Shown here piece after piece: positions 1 to 7,500 of a stretch of 13,798 nt of DNA. Under the pieces are notes generated by a model. The model saw only the letters and a program-made list of their open reading frames with translations, was not told the origin of the DNA and did no database searches. Positions within the stretch are counted from its first letter, which is position 1. Every line of letters begins with the position of its first letter. The translations under genes and the position numbers were made by a program. Where the stretch lies: positions 1-13,798 of the forward strand of contig JBAYVN010000065.1 of the NCBI GenBank assembly GCA_041674525.1. Reading direction: 5' to 3'. This DNA comes from SHYQ01 sp041674525. GTDB taxonomy: Bacteria; Chloroflexota; Dehalococcoidia; UBA2979.

Positions 1-1
1 C

Positions 2-550
2 ACGGGCACCGCTACGGCGACATCGGCACCGACGGCGCTGGTGGCGGGGACTGTGGATGTGACGGCGTTCACGCAGACGCCGGCGACCGCGGGCTCGTAC
101 GCCTTCCAGGCGTCGTACGCGGGCGACAGCAACTACATCGCGGGCACGAGCCCGTGTGAGCCGCTCACCGTGACCGCGCTTGTGCTGCAGGCCTGTTCGC
201 CGGGCTACTGGAAGCAGCCGCAGCACTTCGACTCGTGGACGACCTACACCCCGAGCACCACGTTCCTGTCGGTCTTCGCCAGGACGATCACGGTGAGGAG
301 CGGTGGTCAGAGCACGATCGCGGGACCGACGCTGCTGGAAGCGCTACAGGCCAACGGCGGCGGCATCAACCAGATCGCCCGGATTGCCGTGAGCGCTTTG
401 CTGGCGTCCACCAGCCCGGACATCGACTACCCGTACACCACGGCGGAAGTGATCGCCGCGGTGCAGGCGGCGATCGATGGGACGAGCTACCCGATCTCGC
501 TCTCGGATCTGGCGGTGTGGGAGGTCAACGAGGACTGCCCGCTGAACTGA
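2..550 (+). CDS. Secreted Ig-like protein with C-terminal SPGYWK domain (5' end missing)
   Basis: The frame is open from the first bases of the window, so the true start lies upstream and only about 182 C-terminal codons are seen. The GTG at 41 is merely an internal codon. The visible part starts with the end of a bacterial Ig-like repeat (a PATAGSYAFQASYAGDSNY-type strand pattern, known from Big_3-like domains of surface proteins). A domain opening with CSPGYWKQPQHFDSW follows and ends at the C-terminus with EDCPLN. The SPGYWK motif is a recurrent module in extracellular bacterial proteins; its function is unknown to me. One Cys near each end of the domain suggests a disulfide and therefore an extracytoplasmic location. 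No membrane anchor or sorting signal follows. The gene converges on the minus-strand Ig-repeat gene, with a strong hairpin about 50 bases after its stop. Role in adhesion or surface structure is inference only. Confidence 0.8.
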   Translation, partial: TGTATATSAPTALVAGTVDVTAFTQTPATAGSYAFQASYAGDSNYIAGTSPCEPLTVTALVLQACSPGYWKQPQHFDSWTTYTPSTTFLSVFARTITVRSGGQSTIAGPTLLEALQANGGGINQIARIAVSALLASTSPDIDYPYTTAEVIAAVQAAIDGTSYPISLSDLAVWEVNEDCPLN

Positions 551-601
551 CGTTCACGAGGTAGTTGAGGCCGGCACTCCGCCATCCACGGAGGGAGGCT
601 C

Positions 602-633
602 GGAAGGCCCCGGCGTGACAGCCGGGGCCTTCC
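602..633 (+). terminator. Hairpin terminator after the SPGYWK gene
   Basis: A perfect 13-bp inverted repeat (ggaaggccccggc at 602-614, gccggggccttcc at 621-633) with a 6-base loop lies 51 bases after the stop at 550. There is no long T-run afterwards. In a high-GC genome this is still a likely terminator, and it can act on both converging genes. Confidence 0.75.
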
Positions 634-675
634 CGTGCCGGCGGGGGCGGCGATCGAGAAGCGATTGAGAAGGTC

Positions 676-702
676 GAGGGGAGCCGCTTGCCGGCTCCCC
701 TC
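676..702 (-). terminator. Hairpin terminator after the Ig-repeat gene
   Basis: An 11-bp perfect inverted repeat (gaggggagccg at 676-686, cggctcccctc at 692-702) with a 5-base loop lies 30 bases beyond the minus-strand stop at 733. Together with the hairpin at 602-633 it forms a double barrier between two converging genes. Confidence 0.7.
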
Positions 703-732
703 GTGGTGACCTCGCATCCGGCACTTGGCGGC

Positions 733-2274
733 CTACGGGACGCGGATCCAGACGGTCGCGGCCACGTAGCTTCCTCGTGCATCAAGCACCATGAGATTGA
801 CGAAGAAATCCTGCCCGGGCGCCGCGAGGAGGGTCCCCGAGAGCAACCCCGAGCTCGACAGCGTCAGGCCGTAGGGGAGATTCCCCGACCAGATGAACGA
901 GTACGGCGCAGTGCCGCCGCTTACTGCGAACTGGTAGTTCACGCTCTGGCCGTAGCCGATGACGAAGGGGTACGGGTACGGCGCCAGCGTCAGCGCCGAC
1001 GACGTCCCGGCGACCGAGATGGTGATCGATCCCGTCACCGCAGGGCTCCCGACGCCATTGCTGGCCCGGACGGTGAAGGTGAACGAGCCGCTGACGCTCG
1101 GTGTGCCGGAGAGCATGCCGGTGGTGCCGTTCAGCGCCAGCCCGCCGGGAAGCGAGCCGCTTGCGAGGGAATAGGCCGGCGCGGGGTTCCCCGTGACCTG
1201 GAACTGGTACGCGTACGCCGTGCCCACGGTGGCGCTGGTGGGCGGGGTCTGCGCGGTGAAGGACGGCGCGATCAGCGACGAGGTGACGCTCACCGTGATC
1301 ATTCCGGTCCACGCCGTGCCCGCGTTGTTGTTGGCGGAGACCCAGAACGAGTACGTCCCCGTCGTCGTCGGCGTCCCGGCGAGGAGACCGGTCGATGCGC
1401 TGAGCCCCAGTCCCGGCGGGAGCGTGCCCGTGTAGCCGTACGTGGGTGTCGGGCTGCCGCTCGCGCGGAACTGGTAGGAGTAGACCGTGCCCACGGTGGC
1501 GCTGGTGGGTGGAGTCTGCGCGGTGAAGGACGGCGCGACCAGCGACGAGGTGACGCTCACCGTGATCATCCCGGTCCACGCCGTGCCCGCGCTGTTGCTG
1601 GCGGAGACCCAGAACGAGTACGTCCCCGTCGTCGTCGGTGTCCCGGCGAGGAGACCGGTCGATGCGCTGAGCCCCAGTCCCGGCGGGAGCGTGCCGGTGT
1701 AGGCGTAGGTGGGTGTCGGGCTGCCGCTCGCCTGGAACTGGTAGGAGTATGCCGTGCCCACGGTCGCGCTCGTCGGTGGGGTCTGCGCGGTGAAGGACGG
1801 GACTGACACCGTCTGTCCGGAGCCCACGGACACGGTGATCGCCGGGGTGGTGTCCATGCCGGCGCTGTTGCTGGCGCTGATCCAGAAGGTGAACGCCCCG
1901 GCGGTCGTCGGCGTGCCGCTGAGGAGGCCGGAGGTCCCGTTCAGCGTCAGGCCATACGGGAGCGTCCCGCCCGCGAGCGCGTACGTGGGCGCCGGGCTGC
2001 CGCTCGCCTGGAACTGGTACGAGTAGGCCGTGCCCACGGTGGCGCTGGTGGGTGGGGTCTCCGCGGTGAACACCGGGCGCGACTGCGTCGGCGTGGACGT
2101 GGGTGTGGGCGTAGGAGTAGCGCACTTCCAACTCGCGCACTTCCCGCCGGGCGCCGCCTCCGTTGTGGCGCCGGTGTGCCCGACGACAATGAGCGCGAAC
2201 GCCCCCAGCGTGATCGCGGCCAGCAGCCGGAGGAAACGGTGTCGAGGTGGCGTGGAACGTCGGCGGTCAAACAT
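733..2274 (-). CDS. Secreted protein with five tandem putative-Ig (He_PIG-like) domains
   Basis: 513 residues. The frame is open further upstream, but I chose the ATG at 2274: it follows GAGGAG by 9 bases and directly gives a signal sequence. Residues 1-13 are Arg-rich and 14-32 hydrophobic (RLLAAITLGAFALIVVG). A short KCASWKC segment (C46, C51) and a Thr/Pro linker (TPTPTPTSTPT) follow. Four repeats of about 90 residues then begin near residues 67, 159, 248 and 337. Each has the pattern PPTSATVGTAYSYQF, then LPxGLxL, then GLLxGTPTTxGxxxF, which is the putative-Ig (He_PIG, cadherin-like) signature. A fifth, diverged unit fills 426-513. There is no C-terminal membrane segment or sorting motif, so the protein is probably released or cell-wall associated. 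No catalytic domain is visible. A structural or adhesive role is likely for the family but not shown here. Confidence 0.85.
   Translation of the reverse strand: MFDRRRSTPPRHRFLRLLAAITLGAFALIVVGHTGATTEAAPGGKCASWKCATPTPTPTSTPTQSRPVFTAETPPTSATVGTAYSYQFQASGSPAPTYALAGGTLPYGLTLNGTSGLLSGTPTTAGAFTFWISASNSAGMDTTPAITVSVGSGQTVSVPSFTAQTPPTSATVGTAYSYQFQASGSPTPTYAYTGTLPPGLGLSASTGLLAGTPTTTGTYSFWVSASNSAGTAWTGMITVSVTSSLVAPSFTAQTPPTSATVGTVYSYQFRASGSPTPTYGYTGTLPPGLGLSASTGLLAGTPTTTGTYSFWVSANNNAGTAWTGMITVSVTSSLIAPSFTAQTPPTSATVGTAYAYQFQVTGNPAPAYSLASGSLPGGLALNGTTGMLSGTPSVSGSFTFTVRASNGVGSPAVTGSITISVAGTSSALTLAPYPYPFVIGYGQSVNYQFAVSGGTAPYSFIWSGNLPYGLTLSSSGLLSGTLLAAPGQDFFVNLMVLDARGSYVAATVWIRVP
1220..2042 (-). repeat. 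Tandem DNA repeat encoding Ig units, period 267 bp
   Basis: The same stretch (gtgcccacggtggcgctggt on the plus strand, with small changes) recurs at 1220, 1487, 1754 and 2030. This gives spacings of 267, 267 and 276 bases, or 89, 89 and 92 codons. The copies 1233-1486 and 1500-1753 differ at roughly fourteen sites by eye over about 250 bases, so they look like a recent duplication or gene conversion. The other units are more diverged. Confidence 0.85.
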
Positions 2275-2762
2275 GCGGGGTTGCTCCTCGGACCGAAGCG
2301 CAGCCGGCGTTCGCCGGCGAGCCAGTTGCGCGGGCGTGGGTGTGCCCGCTCGCTTCCATCTGATCCATCTGACGATCACCTGCCGTGATTCCTTACCGGC
2401 AGCGTGTCGCCCGGCCCGGAGCCAACCGCGGGTTCTGCGATGAGTCGTTCTGACTCTGCGATGCCTGCGTAATGAGATCAACGAACGGTGAGCGAGGTGC
2501 GTGCGTGATTTCTACAGAGATTGGTCGTGCGCGCGGGCGCGGCACGTGACCTCGCACCTATCGTTCGCGCGTTCAGTCGGACGGTGGGTGACGAGGATCA
2601 CCCTTCCCTGCAATCGCGTCTCGTGCATCTCAGCCATGCGTGCGGCGCTCTCGCTGCGGCGCGGTCATGACCTCAGGATATTCTGGGATCTAACGACGCT
2701 TCGATGCTGGCATGGACGTTGGCATGCAGGTACACAGGCGTTGGCAGTGGACGAGGGGACAC
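2275..2762. other. Divergent intergenic region with small repeats
   Basis: This 488-base gap separates the minus-strand Ig-repeat gene from the plus-strand lipoprotein gene and should hold both promoters. Visible structure is a GC hairpin (gccggc at 2303-2308 and 2313-2318) inside the likely 5' leader of the Ig gene, and a perfect 9-base tandem repeat (tccatctga at 2355-2363 and 2364-2372). I see no convincing -35/-10 pair and no riboswitch I can name. Open frames across it look like GC-driven shadows. Confidence 0.4.
2284..2289 (-). promoter_or_regulatory. Ribosome binding site that fixes the Ig-repeat start
   Basis: GAGGAG on the minus strand, 9 bases before the ATG at 2274. It is preferred over upstream in-frame starts because the region before this ATG reads as Arg-rich non-signal peptide. 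Confidence 0.6.
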
Positions 2763-3566
2763 ATGGCTCCGCGCGCGCATCGGCGGCCGGCACGCATGAA
2801 CAGCGGGATTCGCCCGGGGCGGCGGCCGGGCATCCTCCTCGTCGCACTGCTCCTGGGTGCCGGATGCACGGCCGCGCCTGGATCAGGCCAGCCCCCTCGA
2901 CCCGCGGTCTCACCGCCGACGTCGACCACGAGCACAGCGACTGCGGTCCCGTCGACCAGCACGCCGGCGCGCCCGGCGGTGACTTCGTCGCCGACGGCGA
3001 GCCTCACGCCGGCGGGCGGGCGAGCGGGGTTCGGCGCTCCGACGGGGATCGCGGAGGTCGACGGCGTGATCGCCGCACTCCAACGAGGCACGGTCGAAGC
3101 GATCGCGTCCTACATCCGGATGACCGATGTGCCGTGTACGGACGCTCAGGGCTCCGGCGGCCCGCCGCAGTGCGGCGCATATGGCAGCACAAAGGATCCG
3201 TCGCGCCCGCCGCCGCCCCCGCCGGGGACGATCGTCCCGGCATTCCCCGTCTCCTCGTGCGATGCGGGGTGGCTCAATGATCCGGCGCTGATCGCATCGT
3301 CACTGGTTCCACGAATCGATCGGCTCGTCGCGGTGGTGCGACTCACGAAGCCGATCGCGATCGATCCGGATCGCCTGCGCCCGTCCCACGGCCTGATCGT
3401 GGGCACCGAGCAGCCACAGGTGGCAGCACTGCTGTTCATCGATGGGGGCCACATCACCGGCGTGAAATGGACCTGCGGCGAGCCCGCCCTGAGCCTCCTG
3501 CGTCCTCCCACGAGCGATTTCTACGGGGCGCCGGAGGTCCTGCTCCAGGGCCCGGCGTGGCCGTAA
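2763..3566 (+). CDS. Lipoprotein of unknown function with Thr/Pro/Ser linker
   Basis: 267 residues from the ATG at 2763, chosen because GAGGGG precedes it. The ATG at 2796 would remove 11 residues and give a more normal signal peptide length, so the start is uncertain. An Arg-rich head is followed by GILLVALLLGAGC, a lipoprotein signal with the acceptor Cys at residue 35. A low-complexity Pro/Thr/Ser linker comes next. The folded part begins near IAEVDGVIAALQRGTVEAIASYI and contains TDVPCTDAQGSGGPPQC followed by FPVSSCDAGW, then an alpha/beta-looking C-terminus ending in QGPAWP. The arrangement of a helix, VPCT, GGPPxC and FPV resembles an uncharacterised secreted family that I associate with Chloroflexota; I cannot name it. 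At least three Cys in this part suggest a disulfide outside the cytoplasm. It stands alone on its strand and no function is assigned. Confidence 0.75.
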   Translation: MAPRAHRRPARMNSGIRPGRRPGILLVALLLGAGCTAAPGSGQPPRPAVSPPTSTTSTATAVPSTSTPARPAVTSSPTASLTPAGGRAGFGAPTGIAEVDGVIAALQRGTVEAIASYIRMTDVPCTDAQGSGGPPQCGAYGSTKDPSRPPPPPPGTIVPAFPVSSCDAGWLNDPALIASSLVPRIDRLVAVVRLTKPIAIDPDRLRPSHGLIVGTEQPQVAALLFIDGGHITGVKWTCGEPALSLLRPPTSDFYGAPEVLLQGPAWP

Positions 3567-3690
3567 TCGCCCGCCCACACTCGAAGTTCCGCGGCAGTGC
3601 TCCTTGGACTGTCGTCACGCCGACCGCGCTGTGTGGGGCGCGAAGAGGGAAGTCATCCGCCTGATCGCCGGCCTGATGGCGCACTAGTGC

Positions 3691-3713
3691 CCGCGGGCGA
3701 ACGGGCCCCGCGG
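3691..3713 (-). terminator. Possible terminator of the toxin/immunity cluster
   Basis: A 7-bp inverted repeat (ccgcggg at 3691-3697, cccgcgg at 3707-3713) with a 9-base loop starts directly at the stop codon of the minus-strand gene ending at 3714. Each arm is nearly self-palindromic and no T-run follows, so this is a weak call. Confidence 0.4.
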
Positions 3714-4586
3714 CTACGCGCCCGGCAGCGGGTCACCCGTCCACACGTCCGCGCCCTCCACGCGCTGGAGAGTGCGGACGCCCGGCAGGCCGACGAATGG
3801 GCAGCCCTCCACGGTGCCGTGCGCGGTGAGCGTGGCGTCCCCGGGCGCGATCCACGAGAGCAGTCCGCGATCGATCCACGGCGCGAGATCGAAGTCGTGC
3901 GCGTCGGTGTCCTCGACCACCGCGTCCCAGCCGTCGCCGAGAGGGTAGTGGTCCGCGCCCCAGTCGTTCGCGCGCTGCGCGCCGGGTGGATAGCGCTCCG
4001 CGAAGTAGGTGATCGTCCAGCCGAGGTGCGCCCCGATCCGGACGGCGCGGATCACCGCGCGCACGCCCTCCACCGCCAGCAGGCGCGGGAGGATGTACGG
4101 CGCACCGGGACCCGGCTTCGCCAGGTGGCGCGTCCGCTCCACCGGCTGGTTGAGGTGCAGCGCACCGGTGACGGCGATCACCGTCACCGGGCGCGCCTCG
4201 ACCGGACGGAGCACGGCGAGCGCGTTCCACCACGGGCCGTCGAGGCCATACGTATCGATCGCGAGCGTCGCCGTGACGCCGGTGAACGGGCACCGCGCGA
4301 GGTCGACGCGCGGCAGCGCCGCGAGGTACGCCTCGGTCGCGTCGTCCAGCGCCTCGAGGATCTCCATCTCGTCGCCGTCGTCATCGGACTCCACGAGCTC
4401 CTCGAGCATGTCCCGCAGGCCGGCGCGGAGGCGCGCGGCGCGGTCGCGCGCCGCGCGTGGCGAGTCGATGCGTTCGTGGATGTCGGGCAACGGCAGGCCG
4501 GGGCCCTCCGCGGCCTCGGGGAGCGCCACTCCCTCTCCGGCGAGGAGGCGCTCGATCTCGGCCAGCACGTCGCGGTCGCTCGTCAT
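3714..4586 (-). CDS. Candidate immunity protein for the upstream cyclase toxin
   Basis: 290 residues, no signal peptide and no membrane segment, so probably cytoplasmic. Its ATG at 4586 overlaps the stop of the large upstream gene (ATGA), and GGAG lies 7 bases before it, so translation is almost certainly coupled. The N-terminal part is helical with a very acidic stretch (LVESDDDGDEMEILEALDDA, residues 64-83). A CPFTG motif at C99 leads into ATLAIDTYGLDGPWWNAL and a beta-rich core, and a matching CPFVG motif sits at C262 near the end. I recognise no named family. The immunity role is inferred from position (last gene, coupled to a C-terminal toxin domain), cytosolic character and acidity, which are typical of immunity proteins in polymorphic toxin loci. 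It could instead be a chaperone or regulator of the upstream protein. Confidence 0.7.
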   Translation of the reverse strand: MTSDRDVLAEIERLLAGEGVALPEAAEGPGLPLPDIHERIDSPRAARDRAARLRAGLRDMLEELVESDDDGDEMEILEALDDATEAYLAALPRVDLARCPFTGVTATLAIDTYGLDGPWWNALAVLRPVEARPVTVIAVTGALHLNQPVERTRHLAKPGPGAPYILPRLLAVEGVRAVIRAVRIGAHLGWTITYFAERYPPGAQRANDWGADHYPLGDGWDAVVEDTDAHDFDLAPWIDRGLLSWIAPGDATLTAHGTVEGCPFVGLPGVRTLQRVEGADVWTGDPLPGA

Positions 4587-7500
4587 CCTCGGTCTCCGGT
4601 CTCGTAGGACACGCGGGGCCGGTCCCCGGGCGCGAACTCGATGAGTGCTTCGCCGTTCACCACCTCAGCCGCCGAGGAGCCGGGCCGGGTGAACTCGGAG
4701 CGTGCGGGGGTGATGGAGCCGTCCGGGTTCAACGCGCCCTGATGCGAGGCGCGGATCTTCGCGTCGATGCCGCGGTCGACGTCCGTTGTCGGCACCCAGT
4801 CCTTGTGCGGGCCGTGTTGTGTGCGCGCGCTGCCGTCCATCAGGTTCGCCTCGATGCGCGCCTTCGTCGCCGCGTCCACGGGCGATCCGTCCGGCCGCGT
4901 GATGTCCCACATATCGTGATCGCCGGTGAACGGGCGCCCGGTGCCGCCCGGTGGCCCGTCGAGGTGCACGAGCTCGCCGTTCTGCAGGCGCGTGTTCGAG
5001 AGGCCGGTGTCCACGACCACGCCGTTGTCGACGCGCACCAGGCCGTCGTGCTCCAGGTGCTCCATCGCTTTCGCCTGGTCGCGGAACTCGCTGGCGCGCT
5101 GGCCGGCGCGCTTCTCCAGGTTCGCCCAGTCCTGCGCGTCCGGCGTGCGGCCGAGGACGCGCGCGTAGTCGGCTTCCATCTGCCCGCCACGCGTGATCGT
5201 CTTCGGGTCGAAGTAGCCGACCATGCCCTGCGAGTTGGGCGGTGCACCGATCACCTCGTCCAGCGCGTTGACGGTCTTCGACTTCAGCTTCACGTGCTTC
5301 GGTGGGTTGCCGCGCGCCATGGACTCGAGCGATTCGAGGTTGGCGCCGCGCACGCGGATGCGCACGCCGTACCGCTCCGCGACGGACTGGAAGTGGCGCG
5401 CGCGGTTACGCAGCATGCCGAAGTCCTCGGTGAACTCGACCACCGTGCCCGCGGGGGAGCGGAGCAGCTCCCTGCCTGACACCCCGGGGTTCGGCCGATC
5501 GGGGATGAGCGTGCGGATGCGTCGCGCGGCCGCCTGTCGTTCCGCGAACGCCGTCGAGGCGGCCGCGTCCTTCGCAGCCTCCGCGGCACGGGCCTCCGCC
5601 TCCGCCGCGTTCGTCATTGCGCGCGCCTCGGACGCCACGGCGCGCACCTCGCCCATCGCCGCGCGGTCGAGCGCGCTGCCCAGCGCGGCGCGCGTGCCGC
5701 CGTACAGCGTGAGCCGTCCGGCGAGATCGAGCGCGGCGAACACGCGCTCGCTCCAGTGCACCTTCTTGTCCATGACGTCGCGGCCGGTGAAGAGCGTGTA
5801 GGCGGCGCCGGCCCCGCTGACCTCGGTCACGGTGCGGTAGAGGCCAATCGTTGCGCCGGCCATGCCGCGCCAGAGGCTCTCCTCCGACATGCGCCGCCCG
5901 GCCTCCTCGGCGCTGGCGAAGTACGAGTACTCGTCGCGGGGGTCGTGCGAGACGCCGCCCTGCAGCAGCCCGAAGATCGTGCGCACGTAGGCGAGCTTCT
6001 TCGTGTGCAGCCAGTCCGCGTTCTCGATGCGGTTCGCCTCGCCGACGAGGCGCAGGGCGGTGCGCGCCTGCGTCATCAGCTCCGCCTTGCCCTCCGTGCC
6101 GTCCGGGAGCGCGTTCAGCTGGATCGCCACGTTGCGCCAGAACTCGCCGTACTGGCGGATGGCGCTCATGTGCTCGCCGATGCCCTCCTGCACCCATGTC
6201 GTGTAGGCGATGACGCGCGTCTCCGTCTCGCCCGTGGAGATCACGATGTCGGTGCCGTTCGGCGTGCCGTCGAGGTCGTTGCCCATGTCGCCGCGCGAGA
6301 ACTCGAGGCCGAAGACCGTGGTCTTGCCGCCGCCGGTCCCGCCGTGCTCGAGCGTGAGCGGCTGGCTCTCGTACCTCACCGGGCCGCGCGTGCCGCCGTT
6401 CCAGCGCAGCGTCACCGTCTCATCCTCGCCGCTGGCGACGGAGCGGAGCTTCACATCGATCGTCTCTGGCGGGTCCCCGCTCGCGGGGCGCGGCGTCTCG
6501 ACGGTGATCGTGAACGGGCGGTCGTTCGTCACGGTCGTGGCGCCCCCGGAGACGGTGATGCGCGGACCGGGGAGCGGTGGCGCGGGCGGCGAGGATGAGA
6601 CGGTCGTGTCTTCCTCGCCCTCGCCCTCGCCCTCGTCTTCCTCCTCGTCGCGGGTGCGCGTGCCGCCTCGGCGGCTCGTGGCGTAGCCGGCAGCCGCGCC
6701 GCCCGCCGCCGTGAGCGCGGTACCGGCGAGGGTCGTCGCGGTGCTGCCGCCGCCCGGGTCGCTGCCCTCGCCCGCTGCGGGAGTCGAGGTCGCCGTGGCC
6801 GTGGGCGCCTGGCTGCCGCCGCCGCCCGGGGGCGACGCGGATGCGCTCGGGGTGGCGCTGGGGCTGCTCGTGCTGCTGGGGGTGCTCCCGCCGCCGGGCC
6901 GCGCGGTCGTCGTGGCGGTGGGCGTCGCGCTCGCCGCGCCGAGGGGGCCCGCGCCCGGCGCGGCTGGCACGCCGGGGACGCTGGTGCCGCCGGGGCCGGT
7001 GCACGGCGACCCCGTGCCGCTGGCGGAGCCCTGGTAGCGGCACTCGATCCGTGCCGATCCGATCTGGATCGTGGCGATGATCGTGCGGTCGGCGTGGTCG
7101 CTGGTTGGATCGCAGGGTGGGTGCGGGTGGCTCCAACGGAACACCGTCGCGCTCTCCGCGCGATACGTGCCGCAATCCGCGCCGCGCCAGTCGACGCCGG
7201 GCGTGGCGCCTTCCATCTCCACCGGCAGGTTGTAGGTGGTTGTCTGCGCCGGCGGGCTGAACGCCGCGCGGATCGGGCCGATGCGCGCGGCGACCGTCGG
7301 CGCCGCGGTCGCCGTGGAGGTAGCGATGACGCCAGTGCCGTCCGAGGCAAGGGCGTCGCCGTCGCCGCGGCCGAACGGGTTGCCGAGGATCACCAGCGTC
7401 AGCCCGACCATCATCATCACGAGCCCCGCGAGGCCGACGCGCTGGTCTTCCACCTCGCCACGCTGGCAGCGCGCGATGCATGCCTCGTACTCCGCGTTCA

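Noticed and set aside
688..1806. Long plus-strand open frame of 372 codons opposite the Ig-repeat gene
   Set aside because: Composition is Arg/Gly/Ala-rich with no fold or signal and repeats with the 267-base unit. It is a GC-driven shadow of the minus-strand gene.
1220..2042. CRISPR-like array
   Set aside because: The repeats are about 267 bases, contiguous, in frame and encode Ig domains. There are no short repeats with unique spacers.
2275..2400. Structured leader of the Ig-repeat gene as a c-di-GMP or cobalamin riboswitch
   Set aside because: There is a GC hairpin, but none of the conserved bases of those riboswitch classes can be found. Only a simple hairpin is supported.
3567..3713. 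Imperfect inverted repeat (cgcccacac near 3573 with gtgtggggcg near 3630) as terminator of the lipoprotein gene
   Set aside because: The loop is over 50 bases and the stem has a bulge, so it is too weak to call.
3597..5479. Plus-strand frames of about 340 codons opposite the immunity and toxin genes
   Set aside because: Arg/Val/His-rich shadows without a ribosome binding site. The minus-strand products have recognisable motifs and coupled starts.
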